Below, one piece after another: positions 1-7,131 of a stretch of 21,244 nucleotides of DNA (positions are counted from its first letter, which is position 1; each line of letters starts with the position of its first letter). The position numbers were made by a program, and so were the translations under genes. Below the pieces are notes generated by a model. That model saw nothing but the letters and a program-made list of their open reading frames with translations. It was not told the origin of the DNA and searched no databases. The stretch lies in the NCBI GenBank assembly GCA_041398785.1, contig JAWKUA010000046.1, positions 1 through 21,244 of the forward strand. Direction: 5' to 3'. The DNA comes from Planctomycetaceae bacterium. GTDB lineage: Bacteria > Planctomycetota > Planctomycetia > Planctomycetales > Planctomycetaceae.

Positions 1-646
1 GTTCCACTGCATCAAACCATGACACGGCCCCCTCGCGGTGGTCAATTTCTCAGATATAGCAGCCGCTACATGAGCGACTGCGTATGCCAGCGGAGGTGCG
101 GATCGATCATTTCGTGAAGTTGTCCGTGCTCTCTTCACCGGACTCGGTCGCTGCCTCGCAACGCCGTCGTGGAACTCCCGCGAGACGTTGCCTATGGATC
201 AAGCAGCCACCGGCAGCCGCCGGTATCGGTCAAGAACTGGTTAGGCTGGCTTTCGCGCACCAGGTCTTTCAGTCGTCTACAGACACGTTCTTGCCTGGGC
301 CTTCGGGAACAAGTCGTGCCGGCAATGTTGACTCAACTCGAAGAACTGAATTCCGGTACTTCAGGCTGCCGGATGATTCACAACACGCTGCGGAGCATCC
401 TCTGAGACAGACACGCAGGCCGGACGCGTCGCCACGTGAGCAGCGTCGGGCGAGATCCGGCAGTGATCGAGTCGCTGGAAGCGAACGTGAAGCATTGCGT
501 TTTTTGTCAGGTCACATGCACCCAGCGCGGTGTGTCCCTGGAATCTCAGCAGGTTGTTGCGCCACCGCGTTGAGGCCCGATCGCCACCGTCATTTGAACC
601 ATCACTTGAAACGGGACGAAACGCGATTCTGCATGGGCGACTTTCG
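1..646. other. Leading region with no recognisable gene
   Basis: Several overlapping open frames exist on both strands, but none gives a protein with recognisable domains, a hydrophobic segment or a plausible start signal. Their compositions (Arg/Ser/His-rich, no repeats) look like chance frames in GC-rich DNA. No transposase motif, tRNA or clear repeat was found. A short + frame open from the left edge to the TGA at about 115-117 could be the end of an upstream gene, but nothing in it is recognisable. The region may be a non-coding spacer or a decayed gene. Confidence 0.5.
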
Positions 647-706
647 ATGTCCGTTGTAACATCGGGTGAATTCCGAAAGCCCGTGTGTGGTGAATGGAGT
701 GAGAAA

Positions 707-2605
707 GTGACCGAACTCGCATCGTTTGACTCTGCCGGTCGTGCTGCGCCTGCGAAGAATTCGGCGAGTACCCGACAGCGATCATGGGAAGTGTTCATCG
801 TCCCGGCACTGATCCTGATCCCCCTGACCGTCTTTTGGGGTGTTCAGGATTATCCGTTCCTGATTCTCGAGAACGTCGCTTCAACCGCAGGAAACCCGCG
901 GGTGACAGCCGGGCTGTCGATCGAAAACGCTGCGTGGGCGTTCACAACGAATGAAGGTGCCCGGTGGCAACCTCTGACCTGGCTGTCGCTGATGCTGGAT
1001 GTGACTGTTTACCGGAATGCTGCCGCGGGCAGTTTTCATTTTACGAATCTGCTTCTGCATCTGGGCGCCGTGCTGTTTCTGTTCGCTGCATTGCGCGGTG
1101 TAACGAGTGAATCCTGGCCGGCCGGAATGGTCGCCGGCATGTTTGCCGTCTGCCCGGGGCAGGTTGAACCGGTTGTCTGGCTTGCCGAACGCCACACGGT
1201 GCTCGCGGCGTTCTTCGGAACCGGATTCCTGTGGGTTTGGACTCGATGGATTCGGTCGCGCCGTCCAGTCTGGCTCGTTTCCGCTGGGCTGCTGTTTGCC
1301 TGCTCCCTGATGTCCGACGGTCGCGTGATTGCACTGCCGCTGTTGCTGCCTGTGCTGGATGCATGGCAGTTCGACGGCTCGCAACGTGTTTCAGCGAGTC
1401 GCATTCGGATCACACCGATCGGTATGCTGATGACTGTGTCACTGCTGTTCATCGTGGTCGTCACTTTCGCATGTCCTGCAGAAACAAATGACGCTGCCCG
1501 ACTTTCGCTGTTCGATCGTTCGCGCCTGTCGCTGAAGGCTGGAGTCACAGGACTGGTGCAGTCCTTCGACTTGCGGGATGACGCAACCTCTCCAGCGGCG
1601 CGTGACGATGGGTTGTCTGCGGTGAACGTCGCCGGTGCGTGCCTGATGCTTGTGTCAATATCGATCGCCGCTGTCGTGCTGTCCGGACGTTTGCCGTTTC
1701 TGCTATTCGGTTGGTTCTGGTATCTGGCGACGCTGATTCCGCCGATGGTGCTTGGACCGGTTTCCCTTAGAGTTGTCACAGACTCAAACCTGTATATCCC
1801 GTCCATCGGCCTTTTCATCATCGTAAGCTGGTCACTCTTCACACTGGCCGGATACTTTTCGCGATGGCGGGCGGTTGTATCTTTGATCGCCGTTCCGGCA
1901 GTGCTGGCGATTTCAACGCTGAGTTTTTCACGGGTCAGTCATTGGCGCGACAACGACGCGCTGTTTGTGGATCCGCCGGTTTCGGTGCAGTTCAACAGCC
2001 AGGCACAGTTCCTTCGCGCCAGGGAGTTGCTGAGCCGAGAACAACCTGACGTCCCACAGGCGGTCGAACATCTGAATCAGGCCGTCCGAATCCGTCCGGA
2101 TGATCCGCTCAGCCACGCTCTGCTGGGCAAAGTGTTCTTCGACCAGAAGCGGCTCGACGACGCGCGGCATCAGCTGCTCCGGTCGATCGAAATCCGGCCG
2201 AATCTGGCCGAAGCACACTGGTATCTGGGACTGGTCGGACTGAATGCAGGGGAGCCGGACCTTGCGATCCGGCACTTCAGCGTAGTCGCCGGTCACGCAG
2301 AGTTCCCTCAGGTCCGCGACTACCTGACGCTGGCATCAGTGTACCAGACGCCGCGCTGGGAACAGCTTCGACGCATTGAGCAGAGGGGAGGGCGATACCA
2401 GTTGGCCAGCCCGGACCCGCGCAGCGACGTCGTGATGATTTCGCTCGCCGGAACCTCGGTCACAGATACAGACCTGTCTGACTGGCGATACTTCAGTCGA
2501 CTTGCAGCGCTCGATCTGAACGGCACGCTGGTCACCGACGACGGTCTTCCGCATCTGTCGGCGTTTACGGAACTTCGCACGCTGGAACTCACAATACTAC
2601 CATGA
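707..2605 (+). CDS. GT-C/TMTC-like polytopic membrane protein with TPRs, entering a leucine-rich-repeat tail (frame broken at end)
   Basis: Seen: a GTG start at 707 has a GGAG at 696-699 seven bases upstream; an in-frame ATG at 647 has no comparable signal. From the GTG the protein is 632 residues. A first membrane segment is near residues 28-48, followed by a lumenal-type stretch with WQPLTWLS and FHFTNLLLHL, then EPVVWLAERHTVLAAFF and further hydrophobic segments to about residue 400. TPRs follow (QAVEHLNQAVRIRPDD; DDARHQLLRSIEIRPN). The last 50 residues begin a 24-residue leucine-rich repeat (TDTDLSDW..., TDDGLPHL...). Known: the W-P-L-x-S / FH-x-NLLLH / V-x-W-x-A-x-R pattern followed by TPRs is typical of the TMTC/PMT-like GT-C membrane glycosyltransferase group and its uncharacterised bacterial relatives. 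Inferred: a membrane protein that may act on exported proteins with a lipid-linked sugar; the activity is unproven. The stop at 2603-2605 is premature, because the repeat continues in other frames up to 3317. The +35 to +110 nt after the stop hold no independent start signal. Confidence 0.75.
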   Translation: MTELASFDSAGRAAPAKNSASTRQRSWEVFIVPALILIPLTVFWGVQDYPFLILENVASTAGNPRVTAGLSIENAAWAFTTNEGARWQPLTWLSLMLDVTVYRNAAAGSFHFTNLLLHLGAVLFLFAALRGVTSESWPAGMVAGMFAVCPGQVEPVVWLAERHTVLAAFFGTGFLWVWTRWIRSRRPVWLVSAGLLFACSLMSDGRVIALPLLLPVLDAWQFDGSQRVSASRIRITPIGMLMTVSLLFIVVVTFACPAETNDAARLSLFDRSRLSLKAGVTGLVQSFDLRDDATSPAARDDGLSAVNVAGACLMLVSISIAAVVLSGRLPFLLFGWFWYLATLIPPMVLGPVSLRVVTDSNLYIPSIGLFIIVSWSLFTLAGYFSRWRAVVSLIAVPAVLAISTLSFSRVSHWRDNDALFVDPPVSVQFNSQAQFLRARELLSREQPDVPQAVEHLNQAVRIRPDDPLSHALLGKVFFDQKRLDDARHQLLRSIEIRPNLAEAHWYLGLVGLNAGEPDLAIRHFSVVAGHAEFPQVRDYLTLASVYQTPRWEQLRRIEQRGGRYQLASPDPRSDVVMISLAGTSVTDTDLSDWRYFSRLAALDLNGTLVTDDGLPHLSAFTELRTLELTILP

Positions 2606-2639
2606 TTACGAACGATGGTCTGGTACACATCTCACTTCT

Positions 2640-3317
2640 TTGACAAACCTTCAGTCGCTGGCGGTTGGATTCACACAAGTCGACGGGCACGGGCTGGAAC
2701 ATCTGAAAGCGCTGCCGAACCTGAACAACCTGGTTCTCGGAGGCGCGCAGGTAACGGACACCGGCCTCGATGTGCTGAACGAGTTCCGGGAGCTGCGCAA
2801 GCTGAACCTCAGCCGGACGCGCATCACAGACACGGGGCTGGAACACCTGGCAGCACTTTCGCGACTGGAATCGCTGGACCTTGTCGCTACTCGAATAACC
2901 GACGCGGGGCTGGTCCATCTGAAACCTCTGAACGTCCTGCAGTCACTGAACCTGTTTGGTACGGAGCTGACAGGTTCCGGCCTGCTGCATCTGGGCCGCA
3001 TGCAACATCTCCGGAAGCTGGCACTCGACGAAACGAGAGTCGACGACGCGAGCCTTATGCACCTGGAGACGCATTCGGAGCTCGAGGTTCTGACTCTTGC
3101 GAACACGCGCGTCACGAATGCCGGACTGCCGTCGCTGCGGAAACTGGGGAGTCTCCGTCGGCTTAGTCTGGGAGGTAATCGCATCGATGACTCCGGCCTG
3201 ACATACCTGAGCGGGCTGCGGCGCTTGGAATCACTCGACCTGAGCATGACTCATGTCACGGCAGGCGGCATCGAGGACCTGCAAAGATCTCTGCCGAACG
3301 CTGTCATCACGTGGTGA
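2640..3317 (+). CDS. Leucine-rich-repeat domain, frame-separated C-terminal part of the preceding gene
   Basis: This frame encodes about eight more copies of the 24-residue repeat begun in the preceding frame, of the form T-D-x-G-L-x-x-L-x-x-L-x-x-L-x-x-L-x-L-x-x-T-x-I, for example TDTGLEHLAALSRLESLDL. This is the cysteine-free RI-like LRR common in planctomycetes. The only possible start is a TTG at 2640 with no ribosome-binding site, so an independent gene is unlikely. Between 2593 and 2640 the middle frame reads NTTMITNDGLVHISLL, exactly the missing repeat, so two frame breaks (near 2594 and near 2641) separate this part from residue about 629 of the upstream protein. Removing 2 nt at each place restores the 24-residue period; adding 1 nt also restores the frame but makes repeats of 25. 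If joined, the product is about 870 residues. LRRs usually bind proteins, so this would be an interaction domain. It could be a decayed gene or an assembly error. It is convergent with the next gene, 37 bp away. Confidence 0.7.
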   Translation: MTNLQSLAVGFTQVDGHGLEHLKALPNLNNLVLGGAQVTDTGLDVLNEFRELRKLNLSRTRITDTGLEHLAALSRLESLDLVATRITDAGLVHLKPLNVLQSLNLFGTELTGSGLLHLGRMQHLRKLALDETRVDDASLMHLETHSELEVLTLANTRVTNAGLPSLRKLGSLRRLSLGGNRIDDSGLTYLSGLRRLESLDLSMTHVTAGGIEDLQRSLPNAVITW

Positions 3318-3322
3318 GTGCT

Positions 3323-3360
3323 CGATGAGATCCTGACGAAAGGTCACGCACGGCTCATCG
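3323..3360. terminator. Inverted repeat at convergent gene ends (possible bidirectional terminator)
   Basis: CGATGAG (3323-3329) is perfectly matched by CTCATCG (3354-3360). Inside the 24-nt loop is a second short hairpin, TGAC-GAAAG-GTCA (about 3333-3345). The structure starts six bases after the stop of the + gene and includes the stop codon of the - gene. There is no T-tract on either side, so a classical intrinsic terminator is not shown; the position between two convergent stops is the main support. Confidence 0.35.
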
Positions 3361-5007
3361 GTTCAACCGTGATCGCACGGCATCCAGGGTCCGTCGTGCT
3401 TCGTCATCCTGCGGATCCAGCCGGACAGCGTTCGAGAGATTTTCGATGGCTTCCTCAATCCGGCTTTGACTCGCCAACAGTCGTCCCAGTTCGAGCTGAA
3501 TTCCGGACTGCTGAGGACTCAGGCTCAGAACCCGGCGATACTGACGAATGGCATCGTCGGGATTTCCCTGCGTTCGACTGATGTCGCCGAGATTGGAGAA
3601 CACCGAAACAAGCTGGTCAGTGACTTCGTGCGCCGCGCCTTCGCGGCTCGACAGATCGGCGGCTAGTGACGCGAACTGATCCGCCTCGCGCAGGTATCCG
3701 CGGCGTCCAAAGCGGTCTGCGAATCGCGCAAAGAACGTGCAGGCGCCTCCGGGACGAAGGAACCACTTGCCGGAAAACGGAACGCCCGAAAGCGGAAACT
3801 CGGCCGAATCCAACCGGGCGGCATCGGAAAGCAGCCGGTCGACGGAAACCGCACCCCGATAGATGACGGCCAGACGATTTTGTCGGTCGACCAGAAAGCT
3901 GACGGGAACAGGCAGTGACAGCGAGTCGTCGCGATTTGCCCGCAGCAGCAGTACGGTGTCGTGAATGACATCAAGCCTATCAAAGGCGTCACGCGTGGCG
4001 AATCCCGCAGTAAAGGGGAACTTCAGTTTCTGCAGCACTGCTTCGGGCCGTGATGAATCAAGCGGGCCATCGTCAGCCATGCCGTCGACATTGATGGCCA
4101 TCAGATCCAATCCGGCGGCGCGGATCTGATCGTGCTTCAGAGCGAATTGCCCGAGTTCTTCGAGGCAAGGCGCGCACCATGTGGCCCACAGATTGATGAG
4201 CGTCGGTCCCGACCGGCCTTCGGCAACCGGCATTGTCTGATGGTCCGTGCCGGTGCACGTCAGCTCCGGTAGCGGTACTCGGTTCAGCAGCACGACCCGT
4301 TCCGGCTCATCATCCGAGGGTGCCGTAAGAGGTGCGACCGCCAGGTCGACGGTTCGCCGCGGCGGCGACCAGAATTCCGGATCATCGACGTTCTGAACGA
4401 TTCGGTACCAGGAATTGCATGCCAGACCCCTAACAACCTGAGGAACACGGTCGGTTTGTCCGTTGCCGCCGGGCCAGTAGACGACCAGCTTTTCAATTTC
4501 GGCAGTGTCTCCCAGCCCGAAGTGAATCCAGTTGGAGGACTGTGACAGAAAGGCGTCTCCAGCGCGCAGGGTCTTGAACAACGTTCGCGGCGCGGGACCG
4601 GCAAGGTGAAGTTCGACTCGCGCGCCGACGGCATCACGATTGCATCGCTGGCCTTCCAGCCGAACATTCAGATACCGCGCGGTGCCGGATGAGTTGTTCC
4701 GCATGAACCGGAGTCGCGGGGCCGTGCGACCGCTCAGCCAGATGTCCAGGTCACCATCGTGATCCCAGTCAGTCGCGGCGACCGTCCTTCCATCGTCTTC
4801 AAAGTCGAGTCCGGTCACAGCAGAAATGTCAGCAAAACCGGACGTACCAGTGTTCAGAAAACAGCAATTGCGTTCCCGTCCGCTCCACGACCCGCCGTCC
4901 TCAATCCGCTGAGTCATCTGCTGCCAGCCGAGAACGTAGCCGTCATGTTGTTGATCCGGATCGGCATCGATGGGCGAATGCGACACGACCTGCCGCCAGA
5001 AGAAACT
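3355..5007 (-). CDS. CRTAC1-type protein, C-terminal part: ASPIC/UnbV, TlpA-like thioredoxin, TPR (downstream of in-frame UGA)
   Basis: This frame is directly continuous with the frame ending at the UGA 5010-5008. It begins SFFWRQVVSHSP; an internal GTG at 4986 could serve as an independent start but has no convincing ribosome-binding site. Numbered on the joined 1166-residue protein: the end of the VCBS region (FEDDGRTVAATDWDHDGDLD) is near 670-690, the ASPIC/UnbV domain (VGARVELHL ... LRAGDAFLSQSSNWIHFGLG) near 730-820, and a TlpA/ResA-like thioredoxin fold with WCAPC (4165-4179, residues about 893-897) and a cis-proline loop PVPVSFLVD. Two TPRs close the protein (DDAIRQYRRVLSLSPQQ, IEEAIENLSNAVRLDPQD). 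Known: ASPIC/UnbV follows VCBS repeats in extracellular CRTAC1-type proteins, and TlpA-like domains act as periplasmic thiol-disulphide reductases. Inferred: an exported redox-active scaffold protein. The ASPIC domain is normally inseparable from the upstream VCBS propeller, which argues that the two parts form one protein. Confidence 0.8.
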   Translation of the reverse strand, partial: SFFWRQVVSHSPIDADPDQQHDGYVLGWQQMTQRIEDGGSWSGRERNCCFLNTGTSGFADISAVTGLDFEDDGRTVAATDWDHDGDLDIWLSGRTAPRLRFMRNNSSGTARYLNVRLEGQRCNRDAVGARVELHLAGPAPRTLFKTLRAGDAFLSQSSNWIHFGLGDTAEIEKLVVYWPGGNGQTDRVPQVVRGLACNSWYRIVQNVDDPEFWSPPRRTVDLAVAPLTAPSDDEPERVVLLNRVPLPELTCTGTDHQTMPVAEGRSGPTLINLWATWCAPCLEELGQFALKHDQIRAAGLDLMAINVDGMADDGPLDSSRPEAVLQKLKFPFTAGFATRDAFDRLDVIHDTVLLLRANRDDSLSLPVPVSFLVDRQNRLAVIYRGAVSVDRLLSDAARLDSAEFPLSGVPFSGKWFLRPGGACTFFARFADRFGRRGYLREADQFASLAADLSSREGAAHEVTDQLVSVFSNLGDISRTQGNPDDAIRQYRRVLSLSPQQSGIQLELGRLLASQSRIEEAIENLSNAVRLDPQDDEARRTLDAVRSRLNR

Positions 5008-5010
5008 TCA
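4980..5010 (-). promoter_or_regulatory. In-frame UGA followed by a bacterial SECIS-like hairpin (candidate selenocysteine insertion site)
   Basis: On the - strand the UGA occupies 5010-5008. After exactly 11 nt, a 17-nt hairpin lies at 4996-4980: GCGGCA pairs with UGUCGC (five Watson-Crick pairs and one G-U) around the loop GGUCG. The apical loop begins with GG, and 17 nt separate the UGA from the loop. From memory, E. coli fdhF also has 11 nt between its UGA and a 17-nt minihelix whose loop region contains GCAGGUC; the same seven bases occur here at 4993-4987. The general bacterial SECIS description asks for a G among the first loop bases and about 16-37 nt from UGA to loop, which is met. 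No bulged U like that of fdhF is seen. The same bases encode the motif WRQVVS, so coding constraint could create the hairpin by chance. Confidence 0.45.
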
Positions 5011-6855
5011 CAAGTCGTGCGTATCAGGGCCGGTGATGAATCCATTTGTCACGACGATATCCTCGCGCCCGTCGTTGTTGATGTCGCAGAATGTTGATCC
5101 CCATGCCCAGCGTCCCATCGTGACGGCCTGTTCGACACTGACATCTCGAAACGTTCCATTGCCGGCGTTTTCAAACAGCGTGTTTCCCCGGGCGTGACGC
5201 TGAAACTGATGCCGCACATCTTCCAGCGCACCGGGCTGGAACTCGCGCTGATAAGCAATGCGTTCGCCGGCGGAAGAGAACATGTTTCCGACATACAAAT
5301 CCATCCAGCCATCGTTGTTGTAATCTCCCCAGGACACGGACATTCCCGCCGCAATGTCCTCCACACCGGCCTCGGCGGCCACATCGCGGAACTGTCCGCC
5401 ATCATTCCGATACAGGTTGTTCCGGCCAAAGTCGTTCGCCACGTACAGATCCTGATCGCCATCGTTGTCGTAGTCTTCCCAGCTTGCGGCGAAGCTCCAG
5501 CGACGATTGTTCTGATCCAGTCCCGTCGACTTTGTCACGTCGGTGAATCGCCAGTCACTATCGTTTCGAAGCAGACGGTTCGGGGATCCATTGTTGGCAT
5601 CGTGGTAGGGAAACGGCGGCGTGTAACCCCGAGCGCCATTCCCGGAACCGAGTATCTGGACACCGTAACCGGCAAGATACAGGTCCAGGTCGCCGTCGTT
5701 GTCGTAGTCGGCGGCCGAAAGTGAGTAAGGGTCATCCGTAACGTAAATGATCGCGCGTTCGGAGAAATGCCCGTTTCCGTCGTTCGCCATCAGCATCAGA
5801 TTGGCATCCATCACAATGGCCAGATCGCGATCGCCATCGTTGTCGAGATCGAGAAACAGGACTCCGAATGAACGATCAAGCCAGTCCACGCCGGCGGCGG
5901 CGGACTCATCAGAGACGGTACCGTCGGGCTGCTGCACAAGGAGCCGATTCGGCTGCCCGGCAGGCTGGCCAACAAAGACATCGTCCAGACCGTCGCCATT
6001 GACATCCCCGATCGCCAGGCCGTGGTGTCCATACGGATCCAGCTTCAACTCGGCCTGCATTCGAAACTTCCAGAAATCAACTCCGTGAGCAAGCTGCTCG
6101 CTGGCGGACACTGCCGACGACAAAACGTGCCGGCTGCAATCGGAAAACATCGCGCCGGAACTTGTGTAATTCACGACTTCCTCGAAGTCTTCCAGGTCAA
6201 TCCGGCTCAGACGCGGTTCATCGAAATCGGATGGCAGTGTCCAGTGGCACAGCCACGTCGCGTTCTGTTGGACGATTCCGCCGGAGACGTGGCCGCTGCA
6301 TTCAAAATCTGCGCGGGTGACCGCGGAGTCGGACGTCAACTCGACTCGATAGATTTTGAATTTCACGTGGACCTGCGAAGCGTCCGAAAGCGGCGCGGAC
6401 AGTGCTTCAATTGCTGCGCGTAATCCGCCAGGGCCGGAGTAGGCGGGAGTTGCAGGCGGTCGAGCCTCCATACTCATGCGAACATCGCTGGCCGTGTCGC
6501 GGCCACTGCGCAGAACTCTCACTTGTGCATCGGAGAACACTTCCCTGAGTTCGATGGGGCGCAGCGAATTACAGGACATATCGGCGGTGGCCAGGTCTGT
6601 GAGTTCATCTTCGCCGGCATCGGAATCTCGTTCGATCAGTCTTCTGATCACATTGAGCCGCTGCAGTGCCACGTCTGAGAAGGTCTCGGTCTGCCATGCA
6701 TTCTGGTCCGCCACGGAAACAACCTTGTCCGGCACCGACGGCGTAGCCCCTGCCTGCGAATGGTCATCGCTCCTGAAGAGCACGTATCCCGCAGAAAACA
6801 ACAGCATGGCCGAAACAATCCACAGCGTCGCGCTCCGGATGACTGATCGTGACAT
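5008..6855 (-). CDS. CRTAC1-type FG-GAP/VCBS repeat protein, N-terminal part (ends at in-frame UGA)
   Basis: The ATG at 6855 is preceded by GAAGGGTGA, a good ribosome-binding site about eight bases away. The N-terminus has a single hydrophobic segment (residues about 8-26, TLWIVSAMLLFSAGYVLF) acting as signal anchor or uncleaved signal. Residues about 30-260 form a domain I cannot name; one stretch reads VKFKIYRVELTSD. From about 270 to 615 there are FG-GAP/VCBS propeller repeats with calcium-loop motifs such as DVNGDGLDD, DLDNDGDRD, DYDNDGDLD, DYNNDGWMD and DINNDGRED. The frame stops at a UGA just after GFITGPDTHDL and continues without any shift as SFFWRQVV. A protein ending inside the last VCBS unit, with the ASPIC domain encoded seamlessly behind the stop, indicates one gene of 1166 codons (3355-6855). 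Options are selenocysteine read-through, a nonsense mutation or a sequence error. The gene is divergent from the haem-c/VCBS gene at 7132, 276 bp away. Confidence 0.85.
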   Translation of the reverse strand: MSRSVIRSATLWIVSAMLLFSAGYVLFRSDDHSQAGATPSVPDKVVSVADQNAWQTETFSDVALQRLNVIRRLIERDSDAGEDELTDLATADMSCNSLRPIELREVFSDAQVRVLRSGRDTASDVRMSMEARPPATPAYSGPGGLRAAIEALSAPLSDASQVHVKFKIYRVELTSDSAVTRADFECSGHVSGGIVQQNATWLCHWTLPSDFDEPRLSRIDLEDFEEVVNYTSSGAMFSDCSRHVLSSAVSASEQLAHGVDFWKFRMQAELKLDPYGHHGLAIGDVNGDGLDDVFVGQPAGQPNRLLVQQPDGTVSDESAAAGVDWLDRSFGVLFLDLDNDGDRDLAIVMDANLMLMANDGNGHFSERAIIYVTDDPYSLSAADYDNDGDLDLYLAGYGVQILGSGNGARGYTPPFPYHDANNGSPNRLLRNDSDWRFTDVTKSTGLDQNNRRWSFAASWEDYDNDGDQDLYVANDFGRNNLYRNDGGQFRDVAAEAGVEDIAAGMSVSWGDYNNDGWMDLYVGNMFSSAGERIAYQREFQPGALEDVRHQFQRHARGNTLFENAGNGTFRDVSVEQAVTMGRWAWGSTFCDINNDGREDIVVTNGFITGPDTHDL

Positions 6856-7042
6856 GGCTGATTCACCCTTCGAAGCGTCTGAGGTGTTGCTGACGACAGG
6901 TGCTGCTCCGCACTCGGTGCGTACCTCTCGCTGCGGTCATGGACTCGATTCGAGACAGCAGGAAGTATGGCAATCCCAAGACGCATGATTTTACGAAGTC
7001 ACCGTGCGTCACACGAGCGATCGCGGAACCCAAAGCGCCCGT

Positions 7043-7072
7043 TCGCCAATCGGATGTCTGATGCGTTAGAAT
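7043..7072 (+). promoter_or_regulatory. Weak sigma70-like promoter candidate for the haem-c/VCBS gene
   Basis: In the 276-bp divergent spacer a TAGAAT (7067-7072, five of six matches to the -10 consensus) lies 18 bp downstream of TCGCCA (7043-7048, four of six matches to the -35 consensus). Transcription would start near 7080, giving a leader of about 50 nt. The match is modest. No equally good promoter for the opposite gene was found in the spacer. Confidence 0.25.
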
Positions 7073-7131
7073 CCACTGTCGCCTGCGTTAGCAGCAGGAA
7101 CACGTCTACACACTGCTCCGGGATCTGGTGA

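Noticed and set aside
84..798. Overlapping open frames on both strands in the first 800 bases (up to 191 codons)
   Set aside because: Arg/Ser/His-rich composition, no domain, no hydrophobic segment, no ribosome-binding site; treated as chance frames in GC-rich DNA.
2638..2644. CTT TGA C, identical to the RF2 (prfB) programmed +1 frameshift core
   Set aside because: A +1 shift here leads into DKPSVAGGWIHT, which is not leucine-rich repeat; the LRR continues in the other frame, so a programmed RF2-type shift does not restore the protein.
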